Source: Dyadobacter chenwenxiniae (GTDB taxonomy: Bacteria > Bacteroidota > Bacteroidia > Cytophagales > Spirosomataceae). Taken from it: a stretch of 64,000 nucleotides of DNA. The notes under the pieces were generated by a model, which was not told the origin of the DNA, did not search any database, and saw only the letters and a program-made list of their open reading frames with translations. The stretch is from assembly GCF_022869785.1 (NCBI RefSeq), contig NZ_CP094997.1, forward strand, positions 1,116,001 to 1,180,000, written 5' to 3'. Shown here piece after piece: positions 18,667 to 27,592 of this stretch. Positions within the stretch are counted from its first letter, which is position 1. Each line of letters opens with the position of its first letter. The translations under genes were made by a program, and so were the position numbers.

Positions 18667-18710
18667 ATAATCCCGTCCACTGCATTTTGCAATGCAATGG
18701 ACGGGATTAT
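18667..18710. terminator. Long terminator hairpin after the HxlR gene
   Basis: ATAATCCCGTCCA at 18667-18679 pairs with TGGACGGGATTAT at 18698-18710. One mismatch follows, then TGCATT/AATGCA continues the stem to a 4-base loop. It lies 6 bases after the HxlR stop, facing the convergent cytochrome gene. Confidence 0.75.
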
Positions 18711-18762
18711 GCAATGAGGCTTGTATTTGGGAAAAAAGTGATGAGAAAAAAAGCTTGGCCAA

Positions 18763-19743
18763 TTACTTGACGATGGCGATTTTTTCAGATACGATCACCT
18801 TGTGTTCAATTGGTTTTACCGTATTCAGGTAGGCGAATATGGCCGCCAGGTCTTGCTCCTTCATGCCGCCGTACATGGTCCACGGCATAGGCGTGTTGAG
18901 ATCACCCGCTTCCACTTTCCGTGAAATGTAGCTGCTGTCCGTGTAAGCCCGGAAATGGGAGACAAAAACATCTTTCGTCCAGTTACCAATGCCGGTTTCT
19001 TTGTGCATGGTAATGTTAGGCGAGCGCTTGACGCCATTCGGGCTTTTGAATTCCATCCCCCCGCCGAATTCCGTTCCGGGAATTACTTTGCCTTTGTCCG
19101 TCTTGCTGTGGCAATCCACGCAACCCGTCGCTGTGATCAAGTACTTTCCATAAGCCACCTGGTCTGTTTCGGAAGGGCGGGTTGTAAAAGCAGCTTCCTG
19201 CGGCATTGTATTGATCAAAATGTTGACAGGGAAGTCCGGCTCTGATTGCGGGACGTCCTTTTTCACGGGCTGTAACTGACGTATGTAGGCAATGATGGAA
19301 TAGATATCTTCCTTGTCGAGCTGGCCAAAGCGGTGGTAACCCATCACAGGAAATAACGCTTTTCCACTTTTATTAACGCCGGTCGTAACGGCACGGAAAA
19401 TTTCACCGTCTGTCCAGCTGGCCAATGTATAAGGCGTAATGTTAGGCGCGTAAAATTTGCCGGGAAATCCCATTTCTTGCGTAAATGCCTCGCCGCCTCC
19501 GCCTAACGCTCCCGAAAGCGGACCTGCATATTGCGACCAATCGCGGGTGCTGTGGCAGTCCATGCAAACGGTCACGTGGTTAGCCAGATACTTTCCACGC
19601 TCAACCCGTGCCGCAGTTTGCTCTATTTTAAGCTCCGGCGCCGGTCCGGTGTTCGGAAGGGCTGCTTTGACGTAAATGATGGCTGCGACGATGACAATTG
19701 CGAGGCCGGCAAGGATTTTCCCGACAATTTTGAGTGCTTTCAC
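18763..19743 (-). CDS. Membrane-anchored diheme c-type cytochrome
   Basis: 326 residues. An N-terminal hydrophobic segment (ILAGLAIVIVAAIIYV) is a signal or anchor. Two covalent haem sites are visible: CMDCH (Cys60, Cys63, His64) and CVDCH (Cys208, Cys211, His212), each in its own cytochrome c domain. Axial-ligand methionines are likely in FPVMGYHRFG and TPMPWTMYGGM. It transfers electrons in the periplasm. It follows the ScyD-like lipoprotein on the same strand with a 41-base gap, so the pair is probably an operon. The partner dehydrogenase or oxidase is not in the window. Confidence 0.93.
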   Translation of the reverse strand: MKALKIVGKILAGLAIVIVAAIIYVKAALPNTGPAPELKIEQTAARVERGKYLANHVTVCMDCHSTRDWSQYAGPLSGALGGGGEAFTQEMGFPGKFYAPNITPYTLASWTDGEIFRAVTTGVNKSGKALFPVMGYHRFGQLDKEDIYSIIAYIRQLQPVKKDVPQSEPDFPVNILINTMPQEAAFTTRPSETDQVAYGKYLITATGCVDCHSKTDKGKVIPGTEFGGGMEFKSPNGVKRSPNITMHKETGIGNWTKDVFVSHFRAYTDSSYISRKVEAGDLNTPMPWTMYGGMKEQDLAAIFAYLNTVKPIEHKVIVSEKIAIVK

Positions 19744-19784
19744 TATAATGTTCAGAATGAATTTAGGAATGCTGTGAAGCTTTA

Positions 19785-20768
19785 TTAATAGCTCAGCTTG
19801 ATAATCGTCCCGTCCTGATAGCTCATCAGATAATACGTGTTGTTATCGGCGCGGATGATGTCTGTTGGCCGGGAAATGTTGCCCAGAAGCGTTTTGCCGT
19901 TTTCATCCAACACTTTACCCGACTTCGCTTCAAAGCCCATCTGTCCGAATGCTCCGTGATGGATCACGATCGGTTTATTATTAGCAGAAAGCGTAATGCC
20001 TGTCAGCGTCGTGAAGTTCGATTTGTAAATATCTACATTCCCCCAAGTGTCAACCTGGAAAATTTTGGCGTTGTCTTTCGCAAATGGAAAGCCTGTCAAT
20101 GTACTCACAAGGAATTTAGTGCCGTCGTAAACAATGCCTGTTGGCACTGCCTCTACACCGCTGGCAACATCGGGGAAGTGGGCAAACAAACTCAAATCAC
20201 CGGTTACACCATGTCTTTTGACGATGGCATTAGCGCCCGAGTCAACAATGTACAAATGACCGTCCGGGCCAAATGTCAGGTCCCAGGTGTTTGAGTTAAG
20301 CGGGTCAGTTAATTTTTTGGTTTTTACAAAAGTCCCGATGTCCTGAACAGGAATTTGAGCAAGATCAACGGGAGCATCGCCTGATTTAAAGGAAGCTACG
20401 TCCGCTGTATATAACATGCCGTTTGAGCCATGCAGAAAATAAAGCTTGCCGTTATGAAAAACCAGATGCCCTATGCCCTCTGCTGATCCTTCCTGGGTAA
20501 TTGATTTCAGGCCAGTCACGTACAACGTTTTCGTGCCCGACGGTGTAATCATGGATACGCTGCCATCATTGCCATTTCCTGTGCCGGCCTCGGTCACCCA
20601 CATATTTCCCTTGTCGTCAATGGCCATTCCGATGGGCGCTTTCAGTCCGCTGACAAATGCCTGGGAAGTAAATGATTCTGGCTCAGGGAATGGCTGGGTA
20701 TGGTCGGTACAAGCCTGGATAAAAAGTCCCGAGATGACAACCGCGATCGAAAGTAACAGTTTTTTCAT
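19785..20768 (-). CDS. ScyD/ScyE-like beta-propeller lipoprotein
   Basis: 327 residues. The lipobox is LFIQAC. The body consists of NHL/SMP-30-like propeller blades: LKAPIGMAIDDKGNMWVTEAG, IGHLVFHNGKLYFLHGSNG, WDLTFGPDGHLYIVDSGANAIV and VPTGIVYDGTKFLVSTLTG. This matches the ScyD/ScyE family, named from cyanobacterial scytonemin synthesis but widespread in bacteria where no scytonemin is made. No specific ligand is known. It is co-oriented with the diheme cytochrome, so a periplasmic redox role is possible. Start choice is clear from the signal peptide. Confidence 0.82.
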   Translation of the reverse strand: MKKLLLSIAVVISGLFIQACTDHTQPFPEPESFTSQAFVSGLKAPIGMAIDDKGNMWVTEAGTGNGNDGSVSMITPSGTKTLYVTGLKSITQEGSAEGIGHLVFHNGKLYFLHGSNGMLYTADVASFKSGDAPVDLAQIPVQDIGTFVKTKKLTDPLNSNTWDLTFGPDGHLYIVDSGANAIVKRHGVTGDLSLFAHFPDVASGVEAVPTGIVYDGTKFLVSTLTGFPFAKDNAKIFQVDTWGNVDIYKSNFTTLTGITLSANNKPIVIHHGAFGQMGFEAKSGKVLDENGKTLLGNISRPTDIIRADNNTYYLMSYQDGTIIKLSY

Positions 20769-20797
20769 TTGGTTTGGAAAGTTGGTTTTTGTTGAAT

Positions 20798-20847
20798 AAC
20801 GTCGAGTAAAATCGAATTGGGTTTAGTAAAAATTAACGTTGAGTAAA
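20798..20847. repeat. Direct repeat AACGTYGAGTAAA in the intergenic region before the propeller kinase
   Basis: AACGTCGAGTAAA at 20798-20810 and AACGTTGAGTAAA at 20835-20847, with a related GTTTAGTAAA at 20821-20830. The 13-mers start 37 bp apart. They lie 30-80 bp upstream of the ScyD-like gene start (minus strand) and 270 bp before the sensor kinase. They could be an operator of either. The rest of the 349-base gap is AT-rich, and I see nothing else in it. Confidence 0.35.
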
Positions 20848-21117
20848 TGTTGTATCTGGAAAGTTGTTCTGCGCACAAGTCACCACCGGTGCAACAGCAA
20901 ACTATTAATCGCTGAGAAAATTAGACAGTGCAAAAGAAGACAAGCGGCTGTCATGGCACAATAGCAAATTCTTGCTATAAAGGTGTTTTTGATCAAAAAA
21001 TAGTCCCTGAAACAATCGCTTTTTCGCAGGTATATAAAAAGCGGTTACTTCTTTAATCTAAGAATCGACTTTTGGAGTATACTTCGTTAGTCCGCTTACT
21101 CAACCTTCCCTCCTTGC

Positions 21118-24100
21118 ATGCCGCGCGAACTTTTACGCTTTAACATTTGGGTGCCGATTTTGAAGATCCATTGTCTCGGATTCCTCCTGTTAATTCTTCA
21201 ACCCAACATTCATTGCAGCTTCGCACAAATGCCACAAATCCGAGTGAACATTCAGTTACTCGGGCCGGAGCAGGGCTTGCCAAGCAGAAATACGCGCTGT
21301 CTGACGCAGGATGGGCGCGGATTTATGTGGGTGGGCACCGGTCAGGACTTATGGCGCTACGATGGGTATACATTTCAAAATTTTACGGGAATGCTCACCC
21401 GCTCCATTGGCGGCAGCACCCTCATTAACCAGCTCCGGACCGGGCCGCAAGGCAACATTTGGATCGCTCATAACAATGGCATCAGCATTGTTGACGCGAA
21501 CAATCTGACTTGCAAGACCATCGACCCTTCGCAGCATATCAAAGAGGTGGATTCCAAGCAAAACCTGGATATATTTTTTGACAAAAAACAAAACGCATGG
21601 GTAGCGATTCCGGGAGGCAGGCTCGTCAGGATCAACAGCAAATTGCACCCCGCTGCCTTATACACGCCGAATTCAAAACCGTCGCAATCGTTTTCAGTTG
21701 GAAGTGTCGTAACGACCCTGCTTAGTGATAGCAAAGACAATGTGTATGCTTACATTGAAGGTGCGTTTTTACACAAAGTCAGTGAAACAAACAGCTTAAC
21801 TCGCGGAATAAACCTGCTTGATGGATTGATTGAGAGCAATTTAGCAGTTTCCAGTGTTTTTCAGTCTGCGCCTGACCTGGTAACCGTCTATTACAGGCAG
21901 CAAGGAAGTGATAAAGGGAAAATGCGCAGGTATGACTTCAAAAAACAGCAATTTGGACCGCTGCAGGATGCCGATACACCGGTCGATCCTGATTTTATCA
22001 AATCAGACTCAAAAGGCTATGTTTGGAGTAAAAGCAAGAAGGAAGTTCGTTTTTTTAATCAGAAAACGGGTGAGTCTACCTCGCTGACCAGTCGGCTGCA
22101 GCAAAAGTCTGGTGCTGCAACCTTCTTTTTTACCAGTTACCTAAGCTCAGACGGCAGCTTCTGGATTTCGTGTGTCAATGGCCTTTTCAAGATTACTGTG
22201 ACAGGGGAAATATTCACAAAGTATCTGAGCAAGCCGCAGGAAAAGCCGGGTGACATTGGCAGCAGCATGCGGGGCATTACAGAAGACAGTGAAGGGATGA
22301 TCTGGGCATGCTCCTATGGTTATATCCTCAATGGAACCGCTTATATGCTCCACCAGATTGATCCCCCGACCGGCAGGACGAGGCATATGGTGCTGCATCG
22401 GCCAAGGAACATTCCGGGGGATCATGTGATCCCATATAAGGTGCTGTTTGCGAAAGATGACGTTTATGCCGTCACGGATGGCACGCAATTTCTCAAAATC
22501 GAGCCGGAAAGTGAGGAATATTATCCGGTTGAGTTTCCGTTTGTCAGTGGCCGTGGATTCACTTCTTTTTACAAGTTGAATGATCAAACTTTTTGGCTGG
22601 GCACCTGGGGCGGAATGGGCATTATCGATACACGCAACCTGAAACCCGTATTGCTTAACGACAAGCCAGGGCGTTACATTAAAAATGAACGTGTGAATCA
22701 CTTTATGCCCTGGTCGCAGAACCGTATTTTGGTTAGTACGATCAACGGTTTGTACGTTTTGAACCAGGATGCCACGATCAAAGAACATTACGGACAATCT
22801 GCCGGAGATAAGATCAAACTTCCCGCTTTGCAGATATTTCACACCGTCTGGCATGAAAATGCGTTATGGGCTTCGTCAGGGCAGGGGGTGATCCGCATTG
22901 ATACAGTCCGGAAAACGGCCCGGCTTTTTACCATGCAGGATGGCCTTCCCGATAACAACATTTACGCAGCGCTGCCCGACCAGCAGGGTAATCTCTGGCT
23001 GAGTACCAACAAAGGTCTGTCCCGTTTCAACACCCGAACACAGAAGTTCCATAATTACGGTCTTGCCGACGGACTGCCGCACATGGAATTCAACCACGGT
23101 TCTTACCTGAAATCACAAAATGGAACACTCTATTTTGGTGGCTTAAATGGCATTGTCGCGTTTGATCCCGCTCGGATCGATACCAATCCTGAAAAAGAGC
23201 ATGCATTGCAGCTGATTTCTTATTCCAAATACGATGCAGACCGTAACAAAGCCGATACGATCATTAACCACAAGCCCGGTAAAGAGATCGTTTTCAATCC
23301 CGGCGACCGCCTTTTCGCATTCTCTTTCATGAGCCCCGATTACCAAAACACAACATTGAACCGTTTCCGCTACAAGCTCGAAGGCTGGGGAGATGACCGT
23401 TGGCAGATGATTGAAAACAGCAACAGATTGTTGATTAACAGTCTGCCGCCTGGAAAATACAACCTCAAAGTGCAGGTTTCGGTAGCAGGTGCTGACTGGG
23501 GCACGCAGGATTGGCAGGCACCGATCAGAGTGGTTGTTCCCTGGTACAAATCTCCATGGTTTTTTATCCTGAGCTTGCTGGGCATCGGAATGGTGCTTTA
23601 CCTGTTTTACCGTTACCGGCTACGGCAAATCTTACACATTCAACAGATTCGAAATGGCATTAGTGCCGACATGCATGATGAGATCGGAAGCACCCTTAGC
23701 AGCATTACATTTTACAGTCAGGCGCTGCTGATGCAAATGGAAAAGGCGGAACACCAGCAAGTTGTCCGGAAGATAAAAGAAAACGCGCAGCAGGTCCAGG
23801 AAGGACTCAGCGATATTGTATGGAGTGTGAAAGCGGGCAGCGATGAGATTGAAGATGTCTTTGCGCGCATGTTTAGTTTCGGGAGCGGACTGGCCGAATC
23901 AAAAGGAATTGTGCTCCATTTCGAAACAGATCCGCAGCTTCAAAAAATGAAGCTGGACATGCAAACGCGTAAAAATCTCTATCTGATCTTTAAAGAGGCC
24001 GTCAATAATGCCGCCAAATACGCCAATTGCAGTAAGATCGACGTAGACATTCGCCAGGAAAACGGCAGGATCAAGATGGTTATCCAGGATAACGGGAAGG

Positions 24101-24231
24101 GTTTTGATCAACAGCTTACCAAAAAAGGGAACGGCCTTTCGAATATGCAGCAGCGCGCAGCGCAAATGAAGGGTAAGCTCACTCTTCAATCCAAAAAGGA
24201 AGAGGGCACTACCATTACACTTGTTTTTTGA
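21118..24231 (+). CDS. Sensor histidine kinase with two-component-regulator propeller
   Basis: 1037 residues. A signal segment near 15-38 precedes a large periplasmic double propeller with repeats such as LTQDGRGFMWVGTGQDLWRYDG, and later DNNIYAALPDQQGNLWLSTNKGLSRFN. A Y_Y_Y domain follows (FRYKLEGWGDDRW), then one membrane helix at about 812-832. The cytoplasmic kinase is of the HisKA_3 group (NGISADMHDEIGSTLSSITF) with phospho-acceptor His853. ATPase motifs are KEAVNNAAKYA, DNGKGFD and GNGLSNMQQRA. It lacks fused receiver and DNA-binding domains; the response regulator is the next gene. The input ligand is unknown, though in Bacteroidota such propellers often sense glycans. Confidence 0.94.
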   Translation: MPRELLRFNIWVPILKIHCLGFLLLILQPNIHCSFAQMPQIRVNIQLLGPEQGLPSRNTRCLTQDGRGFMWVGTGQDLWRYDGYTFQNFTGMLTRSIGGSTLINQLRTGPQGNIWIAHNNGISIVDANNLTCKTIDPSQHIKEVDSKQNLDIFFDKKQNAWVAIPGGRLVRINSKLHPAALYTPNSKPSQSFSVGSVVTTLLSDSKDNVYAYIEGAFLHKVSETNSLTRGINLLDGLIESNLAVSSVFQSAPDLVTVYYRQQGSDKGKMRRYDFKKQQFGPLQDADTPVDPDFIKSDSKGYVWSKSKKEVRFFNQKTGESTSLTSRLQQKSGAATFFFTSYLSSDGSFWISCVNGLFKITVTGEIFTKYLSKPQEKPGDIGSSMRGITEDSEGMIWACSYGYILNGTAYMLHQIDPPTGRTRHMVLHRPRNIPGDHVIPYKVLFAKDDVYAVTDGTQFLKIEPESEEYYPVEFPFVSGRGFTSFYKLNDQTFWLGTWGGMGIIDTRNLKPVLLNDKPGRYIKNERVNHFMPWSQNRILVSTINGLYVLNQDATIKEHYGQSAGDKIKLPALQIFHTVWHENALWASSGQGVIRIDTVRKTARLFTMQDGLPDNNIYAALPDQQGNLWLSTNKGLSRFNTRTQKFHNYGLADGLPHMEFNHGSYLKSQNGTLYFGGLNGIVAFDPARIDTNPEKEHALQLISYSKYDADRNKADTIINHKPGKEIVFNPGDRLFAFSFMSPDYQNTTLNRFRYKLEGWGDDRWQMIENSNRLLINSLPPGKYNLKVQVSVAGADWGTQDWQAPIRVVVPWYKSPWFFILSLLGIGMVLYLFYRYRLRQILHIQQIRNGISADMHDEIGSTLSSITFYSQALLMQMEKAEHQQVVRKIKENAQQVQEGLSDIVWSVKAGSDEIEDVFARMFSFGSGLAESKGIVLHFETDPQLQKMKLDMQTRKNLYLIFKEAVNNAAKYANCSKIDVDIRQENGRIKMVIQDNGKGFDQQLTKKGNGLSNMQQRAAQMKGKLTLQSKKEEGTTITLVF

Positions 24232-24294
24232 GCCGGATAGGGATGGCGAATATTTGCTATGTAGTCCTACGTAGCGAATGGTTAACTTTGTGGC

Positions 24295-24927
24295 ATGGCA
24301 TCCAGGATCATTATTTTCGACGATAATCAGGAGCGGCTCAACAGCGTAGCAATGCTGCTGAACCTCTCAGCTGACTTTACGTGCACCGGAACCTTCCCCA
24401 ATGCCGGTAATCTGGTAGCCGATATCACGGGCTCTACTCCGGATTTGGTGCTTATGGACATTGATATGCCCGGCATGAACGGCATTGAAGCAACCCGGCT
24501 TGTGCGCAGGCATTTTGGTGCGTTGCCGGTTTTGATACAAACGAATTTCGAAGAAGATGAGCGCATTTTTGACAGCCTGCGCGCAGGAGCCAATGGATAT
24601 CTGCTCAAAAAGACAAGCCCGGAGCGTTTTCTGGAAAGTTTGAGGGAGGCGCTGGAAGGCGGAGCACCCATGACTGGCAGCATCGCCGCAAAAGTGCTTC
24701 GGTTTTTTTCAGCAGAATCACCCGCCAGGAAAGACTACCACCTTACCGAGCGCGAAAAACATGTGCTTGGATTTTTGGTAAAAGGTTACAGTTACAAGCT
24801 CATCGCTTCCGAATGCGGCATTACTTACAACACCGTAAATAACCACATCCGCAACATTTACGACAAGCTTTACGTCAACAGCGCAACCGAGGCGGTCAGT
24901 CTGGCGATCAAAGAAAGGCTTGTGTAA
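24295..24927 (+). CDS. LuxR/NarL family response regulator
   Basis: 210 residues. The receiver domain has Asp9-Asp10 in IIIFDDNQE, phospho-acceptor Asp55 in LVLMDIDMPG and a Lys in YLLKKTSPE. The C-terminal LuxR-type helix-turn-helix is at about 148-208 (LTEREKHVLGFLVKGYSYKLIASECGITYNTVNNHIRNIYDKL). It is the cognate partner of the propeller kinase 64 bases upstream. TAACTTTG at 24283-24290 fits the -7 consensus but is so close to the ATG that it would give a leaderless message, so co-transcription with the kinase is more likely. Confidence 0.95.
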   Translation: MASRIIIFDDNQERLNSVAMLLNLSADFTCTGTFPNAGNLVADITGSTPDLVLMDIDMPGMNGIEATRLVRRHFGALPVLIQTNFEEDERIFDSLRAGANGYLLKKTSPERFLESLREALEGGAPMTGSIAAKVLRFFSAESPARKDYHLTEREKHVLGFLVKGYSYKLIASECGITYNTVNNHIRNIYDKLYVNSATEAVSLAIKERLV

Positions 24928-24952
24928 AAGCGCTGTTTGTCCATGAGCGCTT
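24928..24952. terminator. Weak hairpin after the response regulator
   Basis: AAGCGCT at 24928-24934 pairs with AGCGCTT at 24946-24952 around an 11-base loop. It lies between convergent genes, but no T-tract is present, so the terminator call is tentative. Confidence 0.35.
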
Positions 24953-24973
24953 GCATCTGGCTGTATGTGATTA

Positions 24974-26572
24974 TTATTTCTTTGTTTCGACAATCAGTGT
25001 GCCATTTCCTCCCCTCGACCCAAACCCGGCTGAATTTCCATATCTGACAGCAGAAATAGATTTCAAATCACTCACATTTATTGAATTAAGCATTGGAACA
25101 ACCGTGCCGGCCCCACTGTAAAAAACATTGTCTAGCATGAGCGCTACCGTATTGTCGAAATTGCTGTCTGCACTGATATTTGTGTTGTTTTCAACAAAGT
25201 GAACCCTGTATTCATTGGATTTTTCATTATAAGTTACCCGCAAACCAGGGATTCTTTTTAATAAGTCAAATATAGAACCAGAGCGATCCGACTCAGTAAT
25301 GGTTAGCGTGTAATCAGGCGTGACAAACGCTCTATCTTGTTTATAATCAGGTTGTAAAAGTCCTTCCTTATCTAAAACTGTCTGCTGGATTTCGACGTCG
25401 GGCAGTTTTGTTTCAGCTGGCGTGTCCCATTTAACCTTGCCTGAATATTCAATAAGCGCAATTGAAGGTATAACTGTGTCGCTTCCGGGCGGCAGGTAGT
25501 CTATGGGCAGCAATTCAGCGAAGCCCTCACTCGCCCAGGCATCATGAATGGTGATCCCGTTCGGGGCTATCAACCAACCGTTTTCTGTAAACGTACAGTA
25601 TTGATTAGGCAAAACGATCTGTGAATATTTAAATGGGTAATCGGAAAAGACTGATGTACTGCTGTAGTGTTTTCTTTGAAAGACAATCAAAGGATATTTA
25701 GAGTGCAAAATAAAGTGTCCTTTGTCTTGATCAAAAATACAGATTGAGTCAGCACTGACAGGAGCGAAATTTCCACTGGCAACTTCGCCTTGCAAAGGAA
25801 TTTTTGTTAAATAAAACTCCCTTGTCATTTTCATGGTAAATATTTCAAATCCGTACGAATCAAGCTTTCTTCTTGAAAGTGAGACTAAAAAATTTCGGAA
25901 AGAATCTTTGAAAGCTGTGTCCCGGTTGCGCACTTGCTTCTTCTTCTTATCGGGATCTTCTAGTAACGCACTTTCAAAGAACTTATAACCGGAAAGAAAT
26001 GTCTTTTTCCCATCTGATTCGAACTTGCTCATCTGAAAACTCACGCGGTAACCCAGGGCTAAATTTTCGATGAGCACAGGCTGGTCGCTTATTGCTGTGA
26101 CGCGGCCGGTCTGTTCATCTAAATTGAGTGTGATTGATTCGGGGTTAAGAATGCGGCACTGTCTGGCTAATGGTGAATCCCCGAGTAGCCCATTTTGGAA
26201 AATCCGCCATTTTCGTTTCCAATGTTTATCGCGTTTTCCGGTGATCACAACCTCAAGGATCACATTGTTGATGTCGAGTTTGAAAACCACATTGGCCGTG
26301 CGGCCAGGGGCTGCCAGTAGATGTTTTACTTCTGGCTTATATCCTACAAAAGAGGCGATTAGCTCGACCTTTTTATATCGGGCAGGAACGGTAATGCGAA
26401 ATTTCCCGCTTTTATCTGTGGAAGCACCAATAGAAGTATTATTAATGTAGACAGCCGCAGATGGCAGTGCCTTACCCGCTTCGTCAAAAACAATTCCCGC
26501 TATTTCCCACGCGATGTCCTGGGATCGGGACGTGTGCGATATCCACAAGAAAAAAAGAAAGAGATACCGCAT
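24974..26572 (-). CDS. Carboxypeptidase-like regulatory domain protein with a plug-like end and no beta barrel
   Basis: 532 residues. A signal peptide (LFLFFLWISHTSRSQ) precedes a CarboxypepD-reg domain at about 20-115 (IAGIVFDEAGKALPSAAVYINNTSIGASTDKSGKF). A 300-residue middle part of no recognised family follows. The last 110 residues resemble the TonB-receptor plug (LLKRIPGLRVTYNEK, VALMLDNVF, and ISAVRYGNSAGFGSRGGNGTLIV), where a normal receptor would begin its barrel. The protein ends there. This arrangement recurs in Bacteroidota, and its role is not established. It is monocistronic and convergent with the response regulator. Confidence 0.8.
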   Translation of the reverse strand: MRYLFLFFLWISHTSRSQDIAWEIAGIVFDEAGKALPSAAVYINNTSIGASTDKSGKFRITVPARYKKVELIASFVGYKPEVKHLLAAPGRTANVVFKLDINNVILEVVITGKRDKHWKRKWRIFQNGLLGDSPLARQCRILNPESITLNLDEQTGRVTAISDQPVLIENLALGYRVSFQMSKFESDGKKTFLSGYKFFESALLEDPDKKKKQVRNRDTAFKDSFRNFLVSLSRRKLDSYGFEIFTMKMTREFYLTKIPLQGEVASGNFAPVSADSICIFDQDKGHFILHSKYPLIVFQRKHYSSTSVFSDYPFKYSQIVLPNQYCTFTENGWLIAPNGITIHDAWASEGFAELLPIDYLPPGSDTVIPSIALIEYSGKVKWDTPAETKLPDVEIQQTVLDKEGLLQPDYKQDRAFVTPDYTLTITESDRSGSIFDLLKRIPGLRVTYNEKSNEYRVHFVENNTNISADSNFDNTVALMLDNVFYSGAGTVVPMLNSINVSDLKSISAVRYGNSAGFGSRGGNGTLIVETKK

Positions 26573-26775
26573 ACGTTAACTATCCATAATTTAGAGAAAA
26601 TTGACCTGTGGCAGGTTAGGATATAGCACAAATGATATATTAATAAAAGTAAATATTTTCCTTTTACATTTCAAATATGCTATGCATGTGACGGCAGGAT
26701 GTCTGATATTGTCAGAAACACAAGCGGTTGACATGTGAGCCATTAGATAGGATTGAAGCCTTCAAACAATTGAAA

Positions 26776-27252
26776 ATGAGAACTTTCGGTAATTTATCTC
26801 TCTTATTGCTTTTCCTTGCGGCACTCAGCTTTGGCTTTTTAGCTTGTGATGATTGCTCGGACACTGCCGATGCGCCGGTAACAGCACCAATCAGGTTTTC
26901 AATTGTTAATCCCAAAGGCGAAAATCTGGTAGATACAAATGGATCATACTATTCGGTGGATTCCATTGGACTTTTCGATCAGCAGGTGAACGAATGGATT
27001 TATTTAAATAAAGAGTATGTGCCCGCTGCCAAAGGGTATGTTTTCTCCGGGGATTGCGCTAAAAATAAAAATGGGAAATCATCGCTGATCCTGAAATTGA
27101 CCAGCTTTGACTCTGACACTTTAGATGTTTGGTACAAGCAAGAAGACAACAAGTGTTTTCTTCTCTATGCGTATACACACTTTCAGCATAACGGGCGAGA
27201 CTTGCAGAAATCGCCTCTGACGTCAGCGTTACTTATATCCAAATCAGACTAG
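26776..27252 (+). CDS. Hypothetical lipoprotein
   Basis: 158 residues from the ATG at 26776, chosen because it gives a proper lipoprotein signal (a hydrophobic run ending FGFLAC). The in-frame extension upstream to 26728 has no signal character. The mature part begins with DDCSDTADAPVTAPIRFSIVNPKGENLVD and has an IgG-like or lipocalin-like alternation of strands ending YAYTHFQHNGRDLQKSPLTSALLISKSD. No family is recognised with certainty. It is likely exported and lipid-anchored, with no operon partner. Confidence 0.65.
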   Translation: MRTFGNLSLLLLFLAALSFGFLACDDCSDTADAPVTAPIRFSIVNPKGENLVDTNGSYYSVDSIGLFDQQVNEWIYLNKEYVPAAKGYVFSGDCAKNKNGKSSLILKLTSFDSDTLDVWYKQEDNKCFLLYAYTHFQHNGRDLQKSPLTSALLISKSD

Positions 27253-27535
27253 CTTCGAGAAATGTATTTTAATATAATTGTCTCAGACTGCCTCGGTATT
27301 TATTGGCACTCACTCACGTTCATCGCCCTTCCAACACGCATGTTTATCAGATGAGAGCGATGGTAACCGGCGAGCACCCACATGAGCAGAGAGATAGCAT
27401 TGGTCACAGGCCCATTGATTTGAAATTTATTCGAACTTGCCAAACAGGATGTTGCCAGTCTGGTCGGACTCCCGAATGCAGAGAAATGAGGGAAAGATGT
27501 AGTCTATAAAAAATTGGTGAGACGAGGTCAATAAA
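27253..27535. other. Intergenic stretch with no supported gene
   Basis: The stretch between the lipoprotein gene and the terminator at 27536 holds only a 68-codon open frame (27303-27509) that lacks family features, a signal or a convincing start. I regard it as non-coding. Confidence 0.5.
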
Positions 27536-27574
27536 ATGAGTAAGCCCGGTCGTACTTCTACCGGGCTTACTCAT
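27536..27574. terminator. Strong bidirectional terminator
   Basis: ATGAGTAAGCCCGGT at 27536-27550 pairs perfectly over 15 bases with ACCGGGCTTACTCAT at 27560-27574 around a 9-base loop. It closes the repeat-protein gene on the minus strand, whose stop is 18 bases away. Confidence 0.85.
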
Positions 27575-27592
27575 TATGCGTCGTTCTTAATT

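Noticed and set aside
22147..22854. 235-codon minus-strand frame inside the propeller sensor kinase
   Set aside because: The plus-strand propeller repeats are continuous here, and the antisense product has no recognisable fold.
24283..24290. TAACTTTG as promoter of a leaderless response-regulator message
   Set aside because: No -33 element at a proper distance and the kinase stop is only 64 bases upstream; co-transcription explains the gene better.
27303..27509. 68-codon frame before the terminator at 27536
   Set aside because: No family, signal or promoter, and composition unlike neighbouring genes.
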